DNA of 64,000 nucleotides from an uncultured Monoglobus sp. (GTDB lineage: Bacteria > Bacillota > Clostridia > Monoglobales > Monoglobaceae): NCBI GenBank assembly GCA_947630505.1, contig CANRHV010000003.1, positions 17,533 to 81,532 on the forward strand, given 5' to 3'. A program made the translations under genes and the position numbers. Shown here one piece after another: positions 54,514 to 64,000 of this stretch (position 1 is the first letter of the stretch; every line of letters begins with the position of its first letter). Under the pieces are notes generated by a model. The model was not told the origin of the DNA. It made no database searches and saw nothing but the letters and a program-made list of their open reading frames with translations.

Positions 54514-54965
54514 GCGGATTTAAAGACTTGCTCAAAAGCTTCATATACGCCGGCCGCGGAATTTTTGACTGCGCCGCGCGGGAGCGGAATTTCAGAATAC
54601 ATATCGCCGCGATCGTGACGGTGACGATCTTTGCCGCGGTCTACGGGGTGACAAAAATCGAGTCGGCGATCCTCGCTTTGACTATGGCGCTTGTTGCCGG
54701 GCTTGAGGCGGTGAACACCGCGATCGAGACGGCGGTCGATCTTGAGTCAAAAGAAAAAAGCGAGACCGCAAGGCTGGCAAAAGATGCCGCGGCGGGCGCC
54801 GTGCTTATCGCGGCGGTCGGAGCGGTATTTGTGGCAGTGTTTATATTCGGCGACGCGGCGCGATTTTTCCCCGCCGTTTTGACTGTGGCCCGACATTGGT
54901 ATATCTCCGCGCCCTATATTTTGGCAATGATATTGTTTATATTTGCAATGAAGTACAAAAATTAA
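54510..54965 (+). CDS. dgkA: diacylglycerol kinase family protein
   Basis: AGRGIFDCAARERNFRIHIAAIVTVTIFAAVYGVTKIESAILALTMALVAGLEAVNTAIETAVDL. Confidence 0.9.
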   Translation: MSGFKDLLKSFIYAGRGIFDCAARERNFRIHIAAIVTVTIFAAVYGVTKIESAILALTMALVAGLEAVNTAIETAVDLESKEKSETARLAKDAAAGAVLIAAVGAVFVAVFIFGDAARFFPAVLTVARHWYISAPYILAMILFIFAMKYKN

Positions 54966-55097
54966 CAGGCTCGCCCTTGGGGAGAGCTGGCGCCGAAGGC
55001 GACTGAGAGGGGTCAACGTAGGGACTAGGGAGTAGGATCTAGAGACTAGGCTCGCCCCTTGGGGAGAGCTGGCGCCGAAGGCGACTGAGAGGGGTTT
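54966..55097 (+). repeat. two near-identical hairpin repeats flanking an inverted heptad array
   Basis: GGCTCGCCC(C)TTGGGGAGAGCTGGCGCCGAAGGCGACTGAGAGGGGT twice; between them, on the minus strand, CTAGTCT CTAGATC CTACTCC CTAGTCC CTACGTT (55015-55049). Confidence 0.9.
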
Positions 55098-55152
55098 AAA
55101 TTACCATTTAATTGGTTAACTCATTATAACGAATAAACGCAAGGAGGAATAT

Positions 55153-56043
55153 ATGAAATCAGGATTTGTCGCAATAACAGGCAGGCCCAACGCGGGCAAG
55201 TCGACACTGCTCAACCGTCTGGTGGGCGAGAAGGTGGCTATCGTCTCGCGCAAGCCTCAGACCACAAGAACAAAAATACTGGGCGTTCACACCACCGACG
55301 ACTGTCAGCTGGTGCTTATCGACACGCCCGGAATCCACAAGCCGCACAACAAGCTGGGGCAGCGCATGGAGCGGTACATATACTCGGCCACGCGCGATAT
55401 CGACGCGCTGATATACATGGTGGACGCGGGAATTTCCGAAAGCGAACTTGAGTCGGAGCGGGAGGCTCTCGGCGGCCTCAAGGCCTCGGGTGTGCCCGTG
55501 GTGCTGGCGGTCAACAAGATCGATACGATGCCCAGAATAAACATGCTGCCTCTGCTCGACAAAATACAGCATATATATGATTTTGAGGGAATAGTTCCGA
55601 TCTCGGCCAAGTCGGGCGAGAATGTGGACAAGCTGCTCGAGGTCGTGGAGGGACTGATGGAGGAAGGACCCAAGTTCTTCCCCGACGACGTTATAACCGA
55701 CCAGCCCGAGCGTCAGATCGTGGCGGAGCTTATCCGAGAGAAGGCGCTGCGGCTTTTAAACAAAGAGATACCCCACGGCATCGCGGTGGAGATCGAAAAA
55801 ATGAAGCAGCGCGAAAACGGCACCTATGACATTTCCGCGGTGATCTACTGCGAAAAACAGAGCCACAAGGGAATAATAATCGGCAAGGGCGGCGACAAGC
55901 TGAAGGACATCGGCAGAAGGGCGCGCGAGGACATAGAAAAATTTTTGGACGAAAAGGTTTATCTCAAGCTTTGGGTGAAAGTTAAGGAAAACTGGCGCAA
56001 TATTGAAAACTTTATCAACGACATGGGCTTTGAAAAGAATTAA
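55153..56043 (+). CDS. era: GTPase Era
   Basis: GFVAITGRPNAGKSTLLNRLVGEKVAIVSRKPQTTRTKILGV...DTPGIHKPHNKLG, KH domain CEKQSHKGIIIGKGGDKLKDIGRRAREDIEKFLDEKVYLKLWVKV. Confidence 0.97.
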   Translation: MKSGFVAITGRPNAGKSTLLNRLVGEKVAIVSRKPQTTRTKILGVHTTDDCQLVLIDTPGIHKPHNKLGQRMERYIYSATRDIDALIYMVDAGISESELESEREALGGLKASGVPVVLAVNKIDTMPRINMLPLLDKIQHIYDFEGIVPISAKSGENVDKLLEVVEGLMEEGPKFFPDDVITDQPERQIVAELIREKALRLLNKEIPHGIAVEIEKMKQRENGTYDISAVIYCEKQSHKGIIIGKGGDKLKDIGRRAREDIEKFLDEKVYLKLWVKVKENWRNIENFINDMGFEKN

Positions 56044-56088
56044 AAATCAAAATACAAGCGGATTTGGACAGATGAAAGGAAGATATAT

Positions 56089-58095
56089 ATGAAAAGAATT
56101 CTGTGCTTTATTACGGTTTTGTGTATGGCGTTTCCGTCGATATTAGTTTCTGCCGACAGCGGTATCACGATTGAGGAGGCGAGGGGCGGTTTTGAGTCCG
56201 TAGCCGTTATTTGGACAAATCCAAACGCCGAGACGGGCTACAATGTGTATGTGAAAAAATCAGCCGACGCTGATTATCCGCAGCAGCCGATCGACAAGGA
56301 GCTCATCAGATACTACGGCGGCTATTACCGCGCTGACGCTTTGGGACTTTCGGCAGGCGAGTATGACGTTAAAGTTGAAAACGCCGACAAGTCAAGATCG
56401 GTCGAGAGCAAAAACATTGCCGTTTCAGCTTATCGACGCGAGGGATTCGCGTTTTCGTCCAATTCCCCCAACAAGTCGGCATCGGGCGGCTACAACGACG
56501 ACGGAACCGTTAAAGCCGACGCCCAGATCCTCTACATAACAAACGAAAACGTCAATACCGTCAAGTTTGGTATTAAGGAAGGCAGCAAGATCAAAGAGTA
56601 CACCGGTCTTAAAAATATTCTTCAGTCCTACAGAAAGGACTCGAGACCGCTTATCGTGCGCTTTATCGGTATGATCGACGGTGAGAAAATCAGCGGTCTT
56701 GTCGTTTCGGACGGAAAACCCGCGTTTCTGGAGTCCAAGGAATCCAAAAACATCACGTTCGAGGGCGTGGGCGACGACGCCACTCTCAAATGGTTCGGCC
56801 TTAACCTAAACGGCAACAAAAACACCGAGATCAGGAATCTGGGTCTTGTGCTGTTCACCGACGACGGTATCTCGATCAACGGCTCGAATGAAAATATATG
56901 GGTACACAACAACGATTTTTATTACGGAAAGACCGATTCGAAGGAGAGCGATAAGATAAAAGGCGACGGTTCGCTCGATATCAAGGCGGGCGCGAAGTAC
57001 TGCACGCTCTCATACAACCATTTTTGGGACAGCGGAAAGTGCTCGCTGATACAACCCAACAGCAAGAGCGACACGGGTGACGGAACAGACTATCTCACAT
57101 ATCACCACAACTGGTTTGACCATTCCGATTCCCGCCATCCCAGAACCAGATACTCAAACGTGCATATGTACAATAACTACTTCGACGGCAACAGCGGTTA
57201 TGGTATCGGCGTGACCTCGGGAGCTTCGTTGTTCGCGGAAAATAATGTTTTTCGCGGCGTGAAGTCGCCCATGCTTTCCTCAAAGCAGGGTCACGACGAC
57301 GGAACATTCAGCGGCGAGGCGGGCGGTATAATAAAATCATATAACAATCTGATGATCGACTGCGGTGACGTTACGTATTATAACGGAACCAATGATTTTG
57401 ACGCCTATCTCGCATCTTCAAGAAACGAGGAAGTGCCGTCTTTGGTCACCACAAAGCAAAATACTTATGTAAAAAGCGGTGTAACCTACACCTGCAAAGA
57501 CACCTACAGCAATTTTGACACAAAGGTCGATCTCGCTTCAAATCCCGATCCTCCGGAGAGCGTTGCGGCGGATGTCAAAAGCCATGCCGGAAGAAGCGGC
57601 GGAGGCGATATTGTTTTTGACCTGAGCGATTACGCTCCAACCGACACCAAAAGCCCCGATACCAGCCACGACATAGCGCCCGAGCTTAAAAAGATGCTCG
57701 AGGACTATCAATCCTCCGTAGTGAAGAATTATGTCGGCGACGAGGCGGAATATCCCGCCACAAGCGGTGAGGTACCCACGCCCAAACCCACGGACGAGCC
57801 GACAAACACGCCCAAGCCGGAGTTTGTTTATGAGATAACAAGCGCGGCCTACAGCGGTGACAGTCTCTCGGTTCAACTCAAATATAACGGTTCCGAAACC
57901 GCCCCGACCGCCAAACTGTTTGTGGGTGCGTACGGAGCGGACGATCTGCTGATCGACACTAAAATTTATGACATATCGGGGACCGACATCAAAAACCTTG
58001 ATTTCAAAAAGCCGACGGGCGCAACCACGCGATTGTTTGTGTGGAGCGGAACCGATGAGATAAAACCGCTGAGCAAGCCGGTAGAGATCAAATAA
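56089..58095 (+). CDS. secreted pectate lyase (PL1-like) with TP-rich linker and C-terminal WSGTD module
   Basis: Signal peptide MKRILCFITVLCMAFPSILVSA; IWVHNNDFYYG...DGSLDIKAGAKYCTLSYNHFWDSGK...LTYHHNWFDHSDSRHPRTRYSNVHMYNNYFDG; C-terminus RLFVWSGTDEIKPLSKPVEIK. Confidence 0.92.
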   Translation: MKRILCFITVLCMAFPSILVSADSGITIEEARGGFESVAVIWTNPNAETGYNVYVKKSADADYPQQPIDKELIRYYGGYYRADALGLSAGEYDVKVENADKSRSVESKNIAVSAYRREGFAFSSNSPNKSASGGYNDDGTVKADAQILYITNENVNTVKFGIKEGSKIKEYTGLKNILQSYRKDSRPLIVRFIGMIDGEKISGLVVSDGKPAFLESKESKNITFEGVGDDATLKWFGLNLNGNKNTEIRNLGLVLFTDDGISINGSNENIWVHNNDFYYGKTDSKESDKIKGDGSLDIKAGAKYCTLSYNHFWDSGKCSLIQPNSKSDTGDGTDYLTYHHNWFDHSDSRHPRTRYSNVHMYNNYFDGNSGYGIGVTSGASLFAENNVFRGVKSPMLSSKQGHDDGTFSGEAGGIIKSYNNLMIDCGDVTYYNGTNDFDAYLASSRNEEVPSLVTTKQNTYVKSGVTYTCKDTYSNFDTKVDLASNPDPPESVAADVKSHAGRSGGGDIVFDLSDYAPTDTKSPDTSHDIAPELKKMLEDYQSSVVKNYVGDEAEYPATSGEVPTPKPTDEPTNTPKPEFVYEITSAAYSGDSLSVQLKYNGSETAPTAKLFVGAYGADDLLIDTKIYDISGTDIKNLDFKKPTGATTRLFVWSGTDEIKPLSKPVEIK

Positions 58096-58179
58096 TTAAA
58101 TTTAGTTGCCAATTTTGAATATTTGTGTTAGAATATATATTTGACAGTGAAATTATAAATTGGCTTTGGAGGAAAACAA

Positions 58180-59985
58180 ATGTACAGCCGTGACAATATA
58201 CGCAACTTTTCAATAATCGCGCACGTGGACCATGGCAAGAGCACCCTGGCGGACAGACTGCTGGAGCTCACCGGGGCGCTGACGCAGCGCGAGATGCAGG
58301 AACAGATACTTGACAACATGGAACTGGAGCGCGAGCGCGGTATCACGATCAAGGCGCGCGCCGTTCGCCTCATATACAAGGCGAAGGACGGCAGCGAGTA
58401 TTATCTGAATTTGATCGACACGCCGGGGCATGTGGACTTCAACTATGAGGTCTCCCGCTCGCTGGCGGCCTGCGAGGGGGCCGTGCTTGTGGTGGACGCC
58501 GCGCAGGGTATAGAGGCTCAGACTCTGGCGAACACATATCTCGCGTTTGAGCACGATCTTGAGATAGTGCCCGTTATTAATAAAATCGACCTGCCGGGCG
58601 CCAGACCCGACGAGGTCAAGCAGGAGATAGAGGATATAATCGGCATAGACGGCGAGAACGCGCCGCTTATCTCCGCCAAGAACGGAATCAATATCGAGGA
58701 GGTTCTCGAGAAGATCGTCGAGCTGATCCCGCCGCCCGGAGGCGACGAGAACGCTCCGCTAAAGGCGCTGATCTTCGACTCGTATTACGACGCGTACAAG
58801 GGTGTTATCGCGTACGTCCGCGTTGTGGACGGCAGGCTCAGACCCGGACAGCGCATAAAAATGATGGCGACCGGCAGCGAGTTCGACGTGGTCGACGTGG
58901 GATATCTTCTGCCCAACGGAATGCTGTCCGCCGATGAGATCTCGGCCGGAGAGGTGGCGTTCATAACCGCCAGCATAAAGAGCGTGCAGGACGTGAAGGT
59001 CGGCGACACAGTGACGACCGCATCAAAAGGCGCGGCCGAGGCTCTGCCCGGCTACAAGGAAGTCAAGTCTATGGTGTACAGCGGAATCTATCCCGCCGAC
59101 GGCGCCAGATACGACGATCTGCGCGACGCGCTGGAAAAGCTCAAGCTTAACGACGCGGCGCTGAATTTCGAGGCCGAGACCTCGATCGCTCTCGGTTTCG
59201 GATTCAGATGCGGATTTTTGGGCCTTCTGCATATGGAGATAATACAGGAGCGCCTTGAGCGCGAATTTAACCTTGATCTGGTGACGACCGCGCCATCGGT
59301 CGAGTACAAGGTCATAAAGACCGACGGCACGGTGCTGAGCGTGGACAATCCCACCAACATGCCCGAGCCGTCCGAGATAGACTATATGGAAGAGCCGATA
59401 GTGCGCGCCGCGATACTCACGCCCAAGGAGTACGTCGGCAGCATTATGGAGCTGTGCCAGGGCAGGCGCGGCTCGTATATTGACATGGAATATCTGGACA
59501 CCAACAGAGTGCAGCTCAACTACATGATGCCCCTGAACGAGATCATATACGATTTTTTTGACGCGCTGAAGTCGCGCACCAGAGGCTATGCCTCGTTTGA
59601 CTACGAGTTCGAGAAATATCAAAAATCGGATCTTGTGAAGCTTGATATGCTGCTTAACGGCGAACTGGTGGATGCGCTGTCGTTTATAGTGCACAAGGAG
59701 CGCGCCTACCCGAGAGGCAGAAAGATGGCGGAAAAGCTCAAAGAAGTCATTCCGCGGCAGTTGTTCGAGGTTCCGATACAGGCGGCAGTGGGCGGCAAGA
59801 TAATAGCCCGCGAGACGGTCAAGGCGATGCGTAAGGACGTGCTAGCCAAGTGCTACGGCGGTGACATCTCAAGAAAGCGCAAGCTGCTCGAAAAGCAAAA
59901 AGAGGGCAAAAAGCGCATGCGCCAGGTGGGCAGCGTGGAGGTGCCCCAAGAGGCGTTTATGTCGGTGCTCAAGCTGGACGAATAA
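58180..59985 (+). CDS. lepA: elongation factor 4
   Basis: [59 protein letters not shown]. Confidence 0.98.
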   Translation: MYSRDNIRNFSIIAHVDHGKSTLADRLLELTGALTQREMQEQILDNMELERERGITIKARAVRLIYKAKDGSEYYLNLIDTPGHVDFNYEVSRSLAACEGAVLVVDAAQGIEAQTLANTYLAFEHDLEIVPVINKIDLPGARPDEVKQEIEDIIGIDGENAPLISAKNGINIEEVLEKIVELIPPPGGDENAPLKALIFDSYYDAYKGVIAYVRVVDGRLRPGQRIKMMATGSEFDVVDVGYLLPNGMLSADEISAGEVAFITASIKSVQDVKVGDTVTTASKGAAEALPGYKEVKSMVYSGIYPADGARYDDLRDALEKLKLNDAALNFEAETSIALGFGFRCGFLGLLHMEIIQERLEREFNLDLVTTAPSVEYKVIKTDGTVLSVDNPTNMPEPSEIDYMEEPIVRAAILTPKEYVGSIMELCQGRRGSYIDMEYLDTNRVQLNYMMPLNEIIYDFFDALKSRTRGYASFDYEFEKYQKSDLVKLDMLLNGELVDALSFIVHKERAYPRGRKMAEKLKEVIPRQLFEVPIQAAVGGKIIARETVKAMRKDVLAKCYGGDISRKRKLLEKQKEGKKRMRQVGSVEVPQEAFMSVLKLDE

Positions 59986-59999
59986 AGAGGTTATTTCTT

Positions 60000-61127
60000 A
60001 TGACCGGTATCTATACCCACATTCCGTTTTGTATTAAAAAATGCGCTTACTGCGACTTTAACTCATATTCCGGGATTCGGGATATGAGTTATTCGTATGG
60101 GAAAGCGGTTATATCCGAGATTAAAAACTCGCCTTATAAAAACAAAAAAATCGACACGGTATACATCGGCGGCGGCACTCCGACCTGTATAGATGAAAAA
60201 ATACTGATCGACATACTCGCGTCGGTTCGCGAAAGCTTTGACGTTGCCGAGGGCGCCGAGATCACGGTTGAGTGCAATCCCGGCACCGCGGATTTTAAAA
60301 AGCTGCACGCGCTGTGCCGCGCGGGTTTTAACCGTCTCAGTATCGGCTGCCAGTCGGCGGACGATAAGCTGCTTGAAAAAATCGGACGCATCCATAATTT
60401 CGATGATTTCACGAACTGCTTTCAAGAGGCGCGACGCGCGGGTTTTGAGAATATTTCCGTCGATCTGATGTTCGGCCTGCCGGGGCAGACGGCCGAGATC
60501 TGGCGCGACACTTTGCGGAAAATCACCGAGCTCGGCCCGGAGCATATATCGGCCTATTCCCTGAAAATAGAGGGGGGGACTCCGTTTTTTGAAATGAAAA
60601 GCCGCGGCGAGCTCTCCGTTCCCGATGACGACGCAAACCGCGAAATGTACGACACGGTAGTTGAGTTTTTGAAAGACCGAGGATATTGCCGCTACGAGAT
60701 ATCCAATTTTTCAAAGGCGGGTTTTGAGTCTCGCCACAATCTTATCTATTGGACGCTCGGCGAGTATATAGGATTCGGGGCGGGCGCGCACTCGTTCGTA
60801 TGTGGCAGGCGTTTTTCCGACCCGTTGGGCGTTTCGGATTATATTGATTTCATAGACAGCGGAGGACGCGCGGAGGACGGCGCCGAGACGGAGTCCGAGA
60901 TCGATATGATGTGCGAGTTTATGTTTCTCGGGCTTAGGCTCGACAGGGGCGTGTCGGAGAGTGAGTTTAAAAAACGGTTCGGCAAAGATATGCGCGAGGT
61001 TTTTAAAATACCCCTTGAAAAGCATTTGAATATAACCCGCGTCCTTGAGCGAAGCGGCGGAAATATAAAAATACGTCCCGAATACACCTACGTTTCAAAC
61101 CTGATCATGTCGGATTTTATTTTATAG
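60000..61127 (+). CDS. hemW: HemW-family radical SAM protein
   Basis: GIYTHIPFCIKKCAYCDFNSY, YIGGGTPTCID, TVECNPGTAD, SIGCQSADDKLLEKIGRIHN, SVDLMFGLPGQTAEIW. Confidence 0.95.
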   Translation: MTGIYTHIPFCIKKCAYCDFNSYSGIRDMSYSYGKAVISEIKNSPYKNKKIDTVYIGGGTPTCIDEKILIDILASVRESFDVAEGAEITVECNPGTADFKKLHALCRAGFNRLSIGCQSADDKLLEKIGRIHNFDDFTNCFQEARRAGFENISVDLMFGLPGQTAEIWRDTLRKITELGPEHISAYSLKIEGGTPFFEMKSRGELSVPDDDANREMYDTVVEFLKDRGYCRYEISNFSKAGFESRHNLIYWTLGEYIGFGAGAHSFVCGRRFSDPLGVSDYIDFIDSGGRAEDGAETESEIDMMCEFMFLGLRLDRGVSESEFKKRFGKDMREVFKIPLEKHLNITRVLERSGGNIKIRPEYTYVSNLIMSDFIL

Positions 61128-61268
61128 ACAACCGGCGATAAATTTTAAAAATATTTTTGAATTGGTATTGCATAATTTATTATTTATTGTTATAATTAAT
61201 GCAGTAAACGGTTTCAATCGAATTTTCGGTGATTGAACTCGAAAATGTACTATGAAAGGAGTAAACAT

Positions 61269-61961
61269 ATGAAGTATTCAAGTGAAGTAGAAGCGATGTG
61301 TCCTTTGGCAAAAGGAGCATATCACGGACCTGCTCCGATCCCTCAGGAAGGCAAATGGACGCAGGTTAAAGAAGTCAGCGACGTTTCCGGCCTGACCCAC
61401 GGTATCGGCTGGTGCGCGCCTCAGCAGGGCACATGTAAGCTCACCCTGAACGTCAAAGAGGGCATAATCCAGGAGGCTTTGGTCGAGACGATAGGCTGCA
61501 GCGGCATGACTCATTCGGCGGCTATGGCGTCCGAGATACTGATAGGCAAGACAATTCTTGAGGCGCTCAATACCGACTTGGTATGCGACGCTATCAACAC
61601 GGCTATGAGAGAGCTGTTCCTGCAGATCGTGTACGGCCGCAGCCAGACCGCGTTCTCAGAGGACGGACTGCCCATTGGCGCCGGTCTTGAGGATCTGGGC
61701 AAGGGTCTCCGCAGCCAGATTGGTACTACATATGCGACCCTCAAAAAAGGCCCCAGATATCTGGAACTGGCCGAGGGATATATCACAAAAGTCGCGGTCG
61801 ACAAGGCGGGCGAGATAATCGGCTACAAGTTCGTTCATCTCGGCAAGATGATGGAAATGATCGCCAAGGGAACCGACGCTAACGAGGCGCTCGAAAAAGC
61901 AAGCGGCCAATACGGCCGCGTTGACGACGCGGACAAACTCATAGATCCGCGCCATGAATAA
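61269..61961 (+). CDS. NifU/IscU-like iron-sulfur cluster assembly scaffold protein
   Basis: MKYSSEVEAMCPLAKGAYHGPAPIP...GIIQEALVETIGCSGMTHSAAMASEILIGKTILEALNTDLVCDAINTAM; ATG at 61269 with SD aaaggag. Confidence 0.8.
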   Translation: MKYSSEVEAMCPLAKGAYHGPAPIPQEGKWTQVKEVSDVSGLTHGIGWCAPQQGTCKLTLNVKEGIIQEALVETIGCSGMTHSAAMASEILIGKTILEALNTDLVCDAINTAMRELFLQIVYGRSQTAFSEDGLPIGAGLEDLGKGLRSQIGTTYATLKKGPRYLELAEGYITKVAVDKAGEIIGYKFVHLGKMMEMIAKGTDANEALEKASGQYGRVDDADKLIDPRHE

Positions 61962-61986
61962 GAATTAAGATAGGAGGAATTGAGAT

Positions 61987-62988
61987 ATGGCTTTATTTGA
62001 GAGTTATGAAAGAAGAATTGACCAAATCAATGCAGAGCTTAAAAAACATGGGATTTCTTCTATTGAGGAAGCAAAGCAGATTTGCGACGACAAGGGCGTT
62101 GACGCCTATAATATAGTTAAAGGTATCCAGCCCATTTGCTTTGAGAATGCGTGTTGGGCATACACGGTAGGCGCGGCCATCGCCATCAAAGAGGGCGTAA
62201 AGACAGCCGCCGATGCCGCCGAAAAGATTGGTCTGGGCCTCCAGTCGTTCTGCATCCCCGGCAGCGTTGCCGACGACAGAAAAGTCGGAATCGGCCACGG
62301 TAATTTGGGCGCGAGACTTCTGCGCGACGAGACAAAGTGCTTCGCTTTCCTGGCGGGTCATGAGTCGTTCGCTGCGGCGGAAGGCGCTATCGGCCTTGCC
62401 AGAAGCGCCAACAAGGCGAGAAAAGAAGACCTGAGAGTAATATTAAACGGTCTCGGCAAGGATGCCGCTCAGATCATTTCCAGGATTAACGGCTTTACAT
62501 ATGTTCAGACCCAGTTTGATTACTATACCGGAGAGGTAAAAGTCGTAAAAGAGACGGCCTACTCAAACGGCGAGCGCTCGAAGGTTCGCTGTTACGGCGC
62601 AGACGACGTTCGCGAGGGCGTCGCGATAATGCACCTCGAGGGCGTTGACGTTTCGATCACCGGTAACTCCACCAATCCCACCAGGTTCCAGCATCCGGTT
62701 GCGGGCACGTACAAGAAGGAGTGCATCGAGCAGGGCAAGAAGTACTTCTCGGTTGCCAGCGGCGGCGGTACGGGCAGAACACTCCATCCCGACAACATGG
62801 CGGCGGGCCCCGCTTCCTACGGAATGACCGACACGATGGGCAGAATGCACAGCGACGCGCAGTTCGCGGGTTCGTCCTCGGTTCCCGCCCACGTTGAGAT
62901 GATGGGCCTCATAGGCATGGGCAACAACCCGATGGTGGGCGCCACCGTAGCCGTGGCCGTAGCCGTCGAGGAAGCGATGAAAGGCTAA
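61987..62988 (+). CDS. GGGtGRT protein (conserved in anaerobes, function unknown)
   Basis: YFSVASGGGTGRTLHPDNMAAGPASYGMTDTMGRMHSDAQFAGSSSVPAHVEMMGLIGMGNNPMVGATVAVAVAVEEAMKG. Confidence 0.88.
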   Translation: MALFESYERRIDQINAELKKHGISSIEEAKQICDDKGVDAYNIVKGIQPICFENACWAYTVGAAIAIKEGVKTAADAAEKIGLGLQSFCIPGSVADDRKVGIGHGNLGARLLRDETKCFAFLAGHESFAAAEGAIGLARSANKARKEDLRVILNGLGKDAAQIISRINGFTYVQTQFDYYTGEVKVVKETAYSNGERSKVRCYGADDVREGVAIMHLEGVDVSITGNSTNPTRFQHPVAGTYKKECIEQGKKYFSVASGGGTGRTLHPDNMAAGPASYGMTDTMGRMHSDAQFAGSSSVPAHVEMMGLIGMGNNPMVGATVAVAVAVEEAMKG

Positions 62989-63012
62989 ATTAAATCTAAA
63001 ATCCCACAAACA

Positions 63013-63047
63013 GGGCGTTTCACCATGTGTGAGACGTCCTGAATTTT
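63013..63047 (+). terminator. intrinsic terminator after the GGGtGRT gene
   Basis: GGGCGTTTCAC-catgt-GTGAGACGTCC-tgaattttt. Confidence 0.65.
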
Positions 63048-63052
63048 TACGT

Positions 63053-63096
63053 GTAGCACACACGTAGCTAACAAGTAGCGCACACACGTAGCGCAC
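63053..63096. repeat. short direct repeats next to the integrase (candidate att/arm sites)
   Basis: GTAGCACACACGTAGC ... GTAGCGCACACACGTAGCGCAC. Confidence 0.55.
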
Positions 63097-63101
63097 AAAG
63101 T

Positions 63102-64000
63102 TTATGCCGTAAGCAGCGTCATATTTTTGGGTATTTTATCATTATGTATCTTTTGGATTTCCGTATGAAGCTGCTCGATTTTTCTGTGCGTATAAACCTT
63201 TTCGGTTATGTCGCTGATACTGTGACCGACTATCGTTTTAAGGATGTACTCGTCCATATTGGCTTCTTTGCCCAAGGTTATGAATGTGTGCCTTGTTTCG
63301 TGCGGACGGTGATCCATTTTCAAGCGGTTCATTGCTTTTGCAAATCGACCGCGGTATTTGTCATAAGTCAATGCTCTGCCCGACCCCTGCGGGCAGTTGT
63401 CGTCGTTAAACAGAAATTCGTTTTCGGAATTATATCGTTTGCATACGAGCGGAAATATCAGCGGATGTATCGGAACAATTCTGTTTTTTCCCGCCGCGGT
63501 TTTCATACCGCCGAGCATTGTTTGAGCCTCAAGGTCTATATCGGCGGTTTTCAGAATCGCTAACTCCTGCGGACGCCAGCCGGAATATATTCCTATAAGG
63601 ATCATATCAACAAACGGAACAGTATTTACGTTCTTCCATAGGATTTCAATTTCCTCATCGGAAAACGGTTGCGGTTTTCTGAGCGGTTCCGTCTGTTTTA
63701 CGCTGTCACATAACCGCGCATAATCAACAGTAACAATTTCATGTTTCAACGCGTATTTATACAGCATATTGAACAAGGATTTCATTCTGCCTTTAGTCGA
63801 GGCTCCGACATCTGCGTCATGGATCGTTCCCTCTAAATGCGAAACCCGTATATCCTTAAAGCGCATATTATAAAGCGGAGCGCAGTATTTATACGCGGCT
63901 TTTACCGTGCGTATACTCGACGGATTTGAAAGAGTTTCAAAGTATCTTTCGCTCCACTTGTTATAAAGTTCCGAAAATGTAATTGTGTTTGCCTTAATAT
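63102..64000 (-). CDS. tyrosine-type site-specific integrase, N-terminus cut by window edge
   Basis: The frame continues upstream of the track ATG (63866) as KANTITFSELYNKWSERYFETLSNPSSIRTVKAAYKYCAPLYNMRFKD...; catalytic region IGIYSGWRPQELAILK, HETRHTFITLGKEANMDEYILKTIVGHSISDITEKVYTH. Confidence 0.93.
   Translation of the reverse strand, partial: IKANTITFSELYNKWSERYFETLSNPSSIRTVKAAYKYCAPLYNMRFKDIRVSHLEGTIHDADVGASTKGRMKSLFNMLYKYALKHEIVTVDYARLCDSVKQTEPLRKPQPFSDEEIEILWKNVNTVPFVDMILIGIYSGWRPQELAILKTADIDLEAQTMLGGMKTAAGKNRIVPIHPLIFPLVCKRYNSENEFLFNDDNCPQGSGRALTYDKYRGRFAKAMNRLKMDHRPHETRHTFITLGKEANMDEYILKTIVGHSISDITEKVYTHRKIEQLHTEIQKIHNDKIPKNMTLLTA

Overview
This looks like a chromosomal window from an anaerobic, spore-forming, plant-polysaccharide-degrading member of the Clostridia. 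The sporulation genes yqfC/yqfD, the indolepyruvate oxidoreductase, hemZ, GH5 and PL1 enzymes and several FeS proteins support this; exact taxonomy is inferred. Most of it is housekeeping or metabolic: a LytTR regulator with a SpoIIE/STAS partner-switching locus, paaK-iorA-iorB-ACT, kdgK-eda, mutS2-recJ-relA-MBL-hemZ, carB-purD, paired ABC exporters, rrf2/metY, ilvA, an FMN-riboswitch-controlled rib operon, yqfC-yqfD-phoH-ybeY-dgkA-era, lepA-hemW, and a NifU-like scaffold with a GGGtGRT protein. A small accessory island lies at about 49.7-51.4 kb, and an integrase marks the edge of a mobile element at the right end. The most interesting non-textbook signals are: (1) an intergenic mosaic repeat made of a GC-rich hairpin with a covarying inner stem plus an in-register heptanucleotide array (CTAnTCn)4-CTACGTT, which in two operons supplies the AGGAGG Shine-Dalgarno; (2) a 22-aa leader ORF (MRQEYVRLFTKLLRFNWRFGRM) with possible alternative hairpins upstream of metY, beneath an Rrf2-like box; (3) three helically phased GACGYGAA boxes in front of the SpoIIE phosphatase/kinase fusion; (4) the accessory island with a nested 113-nt palindrome, a nonsense-interrupted PBECR-like ORF, an unassigned structured RNA candidate with terminator, and a RelE with a replaced C-terminus; (5) a protein with mirrored GCGCGC termini. 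All family names come from reading the sequences; no searches were run.
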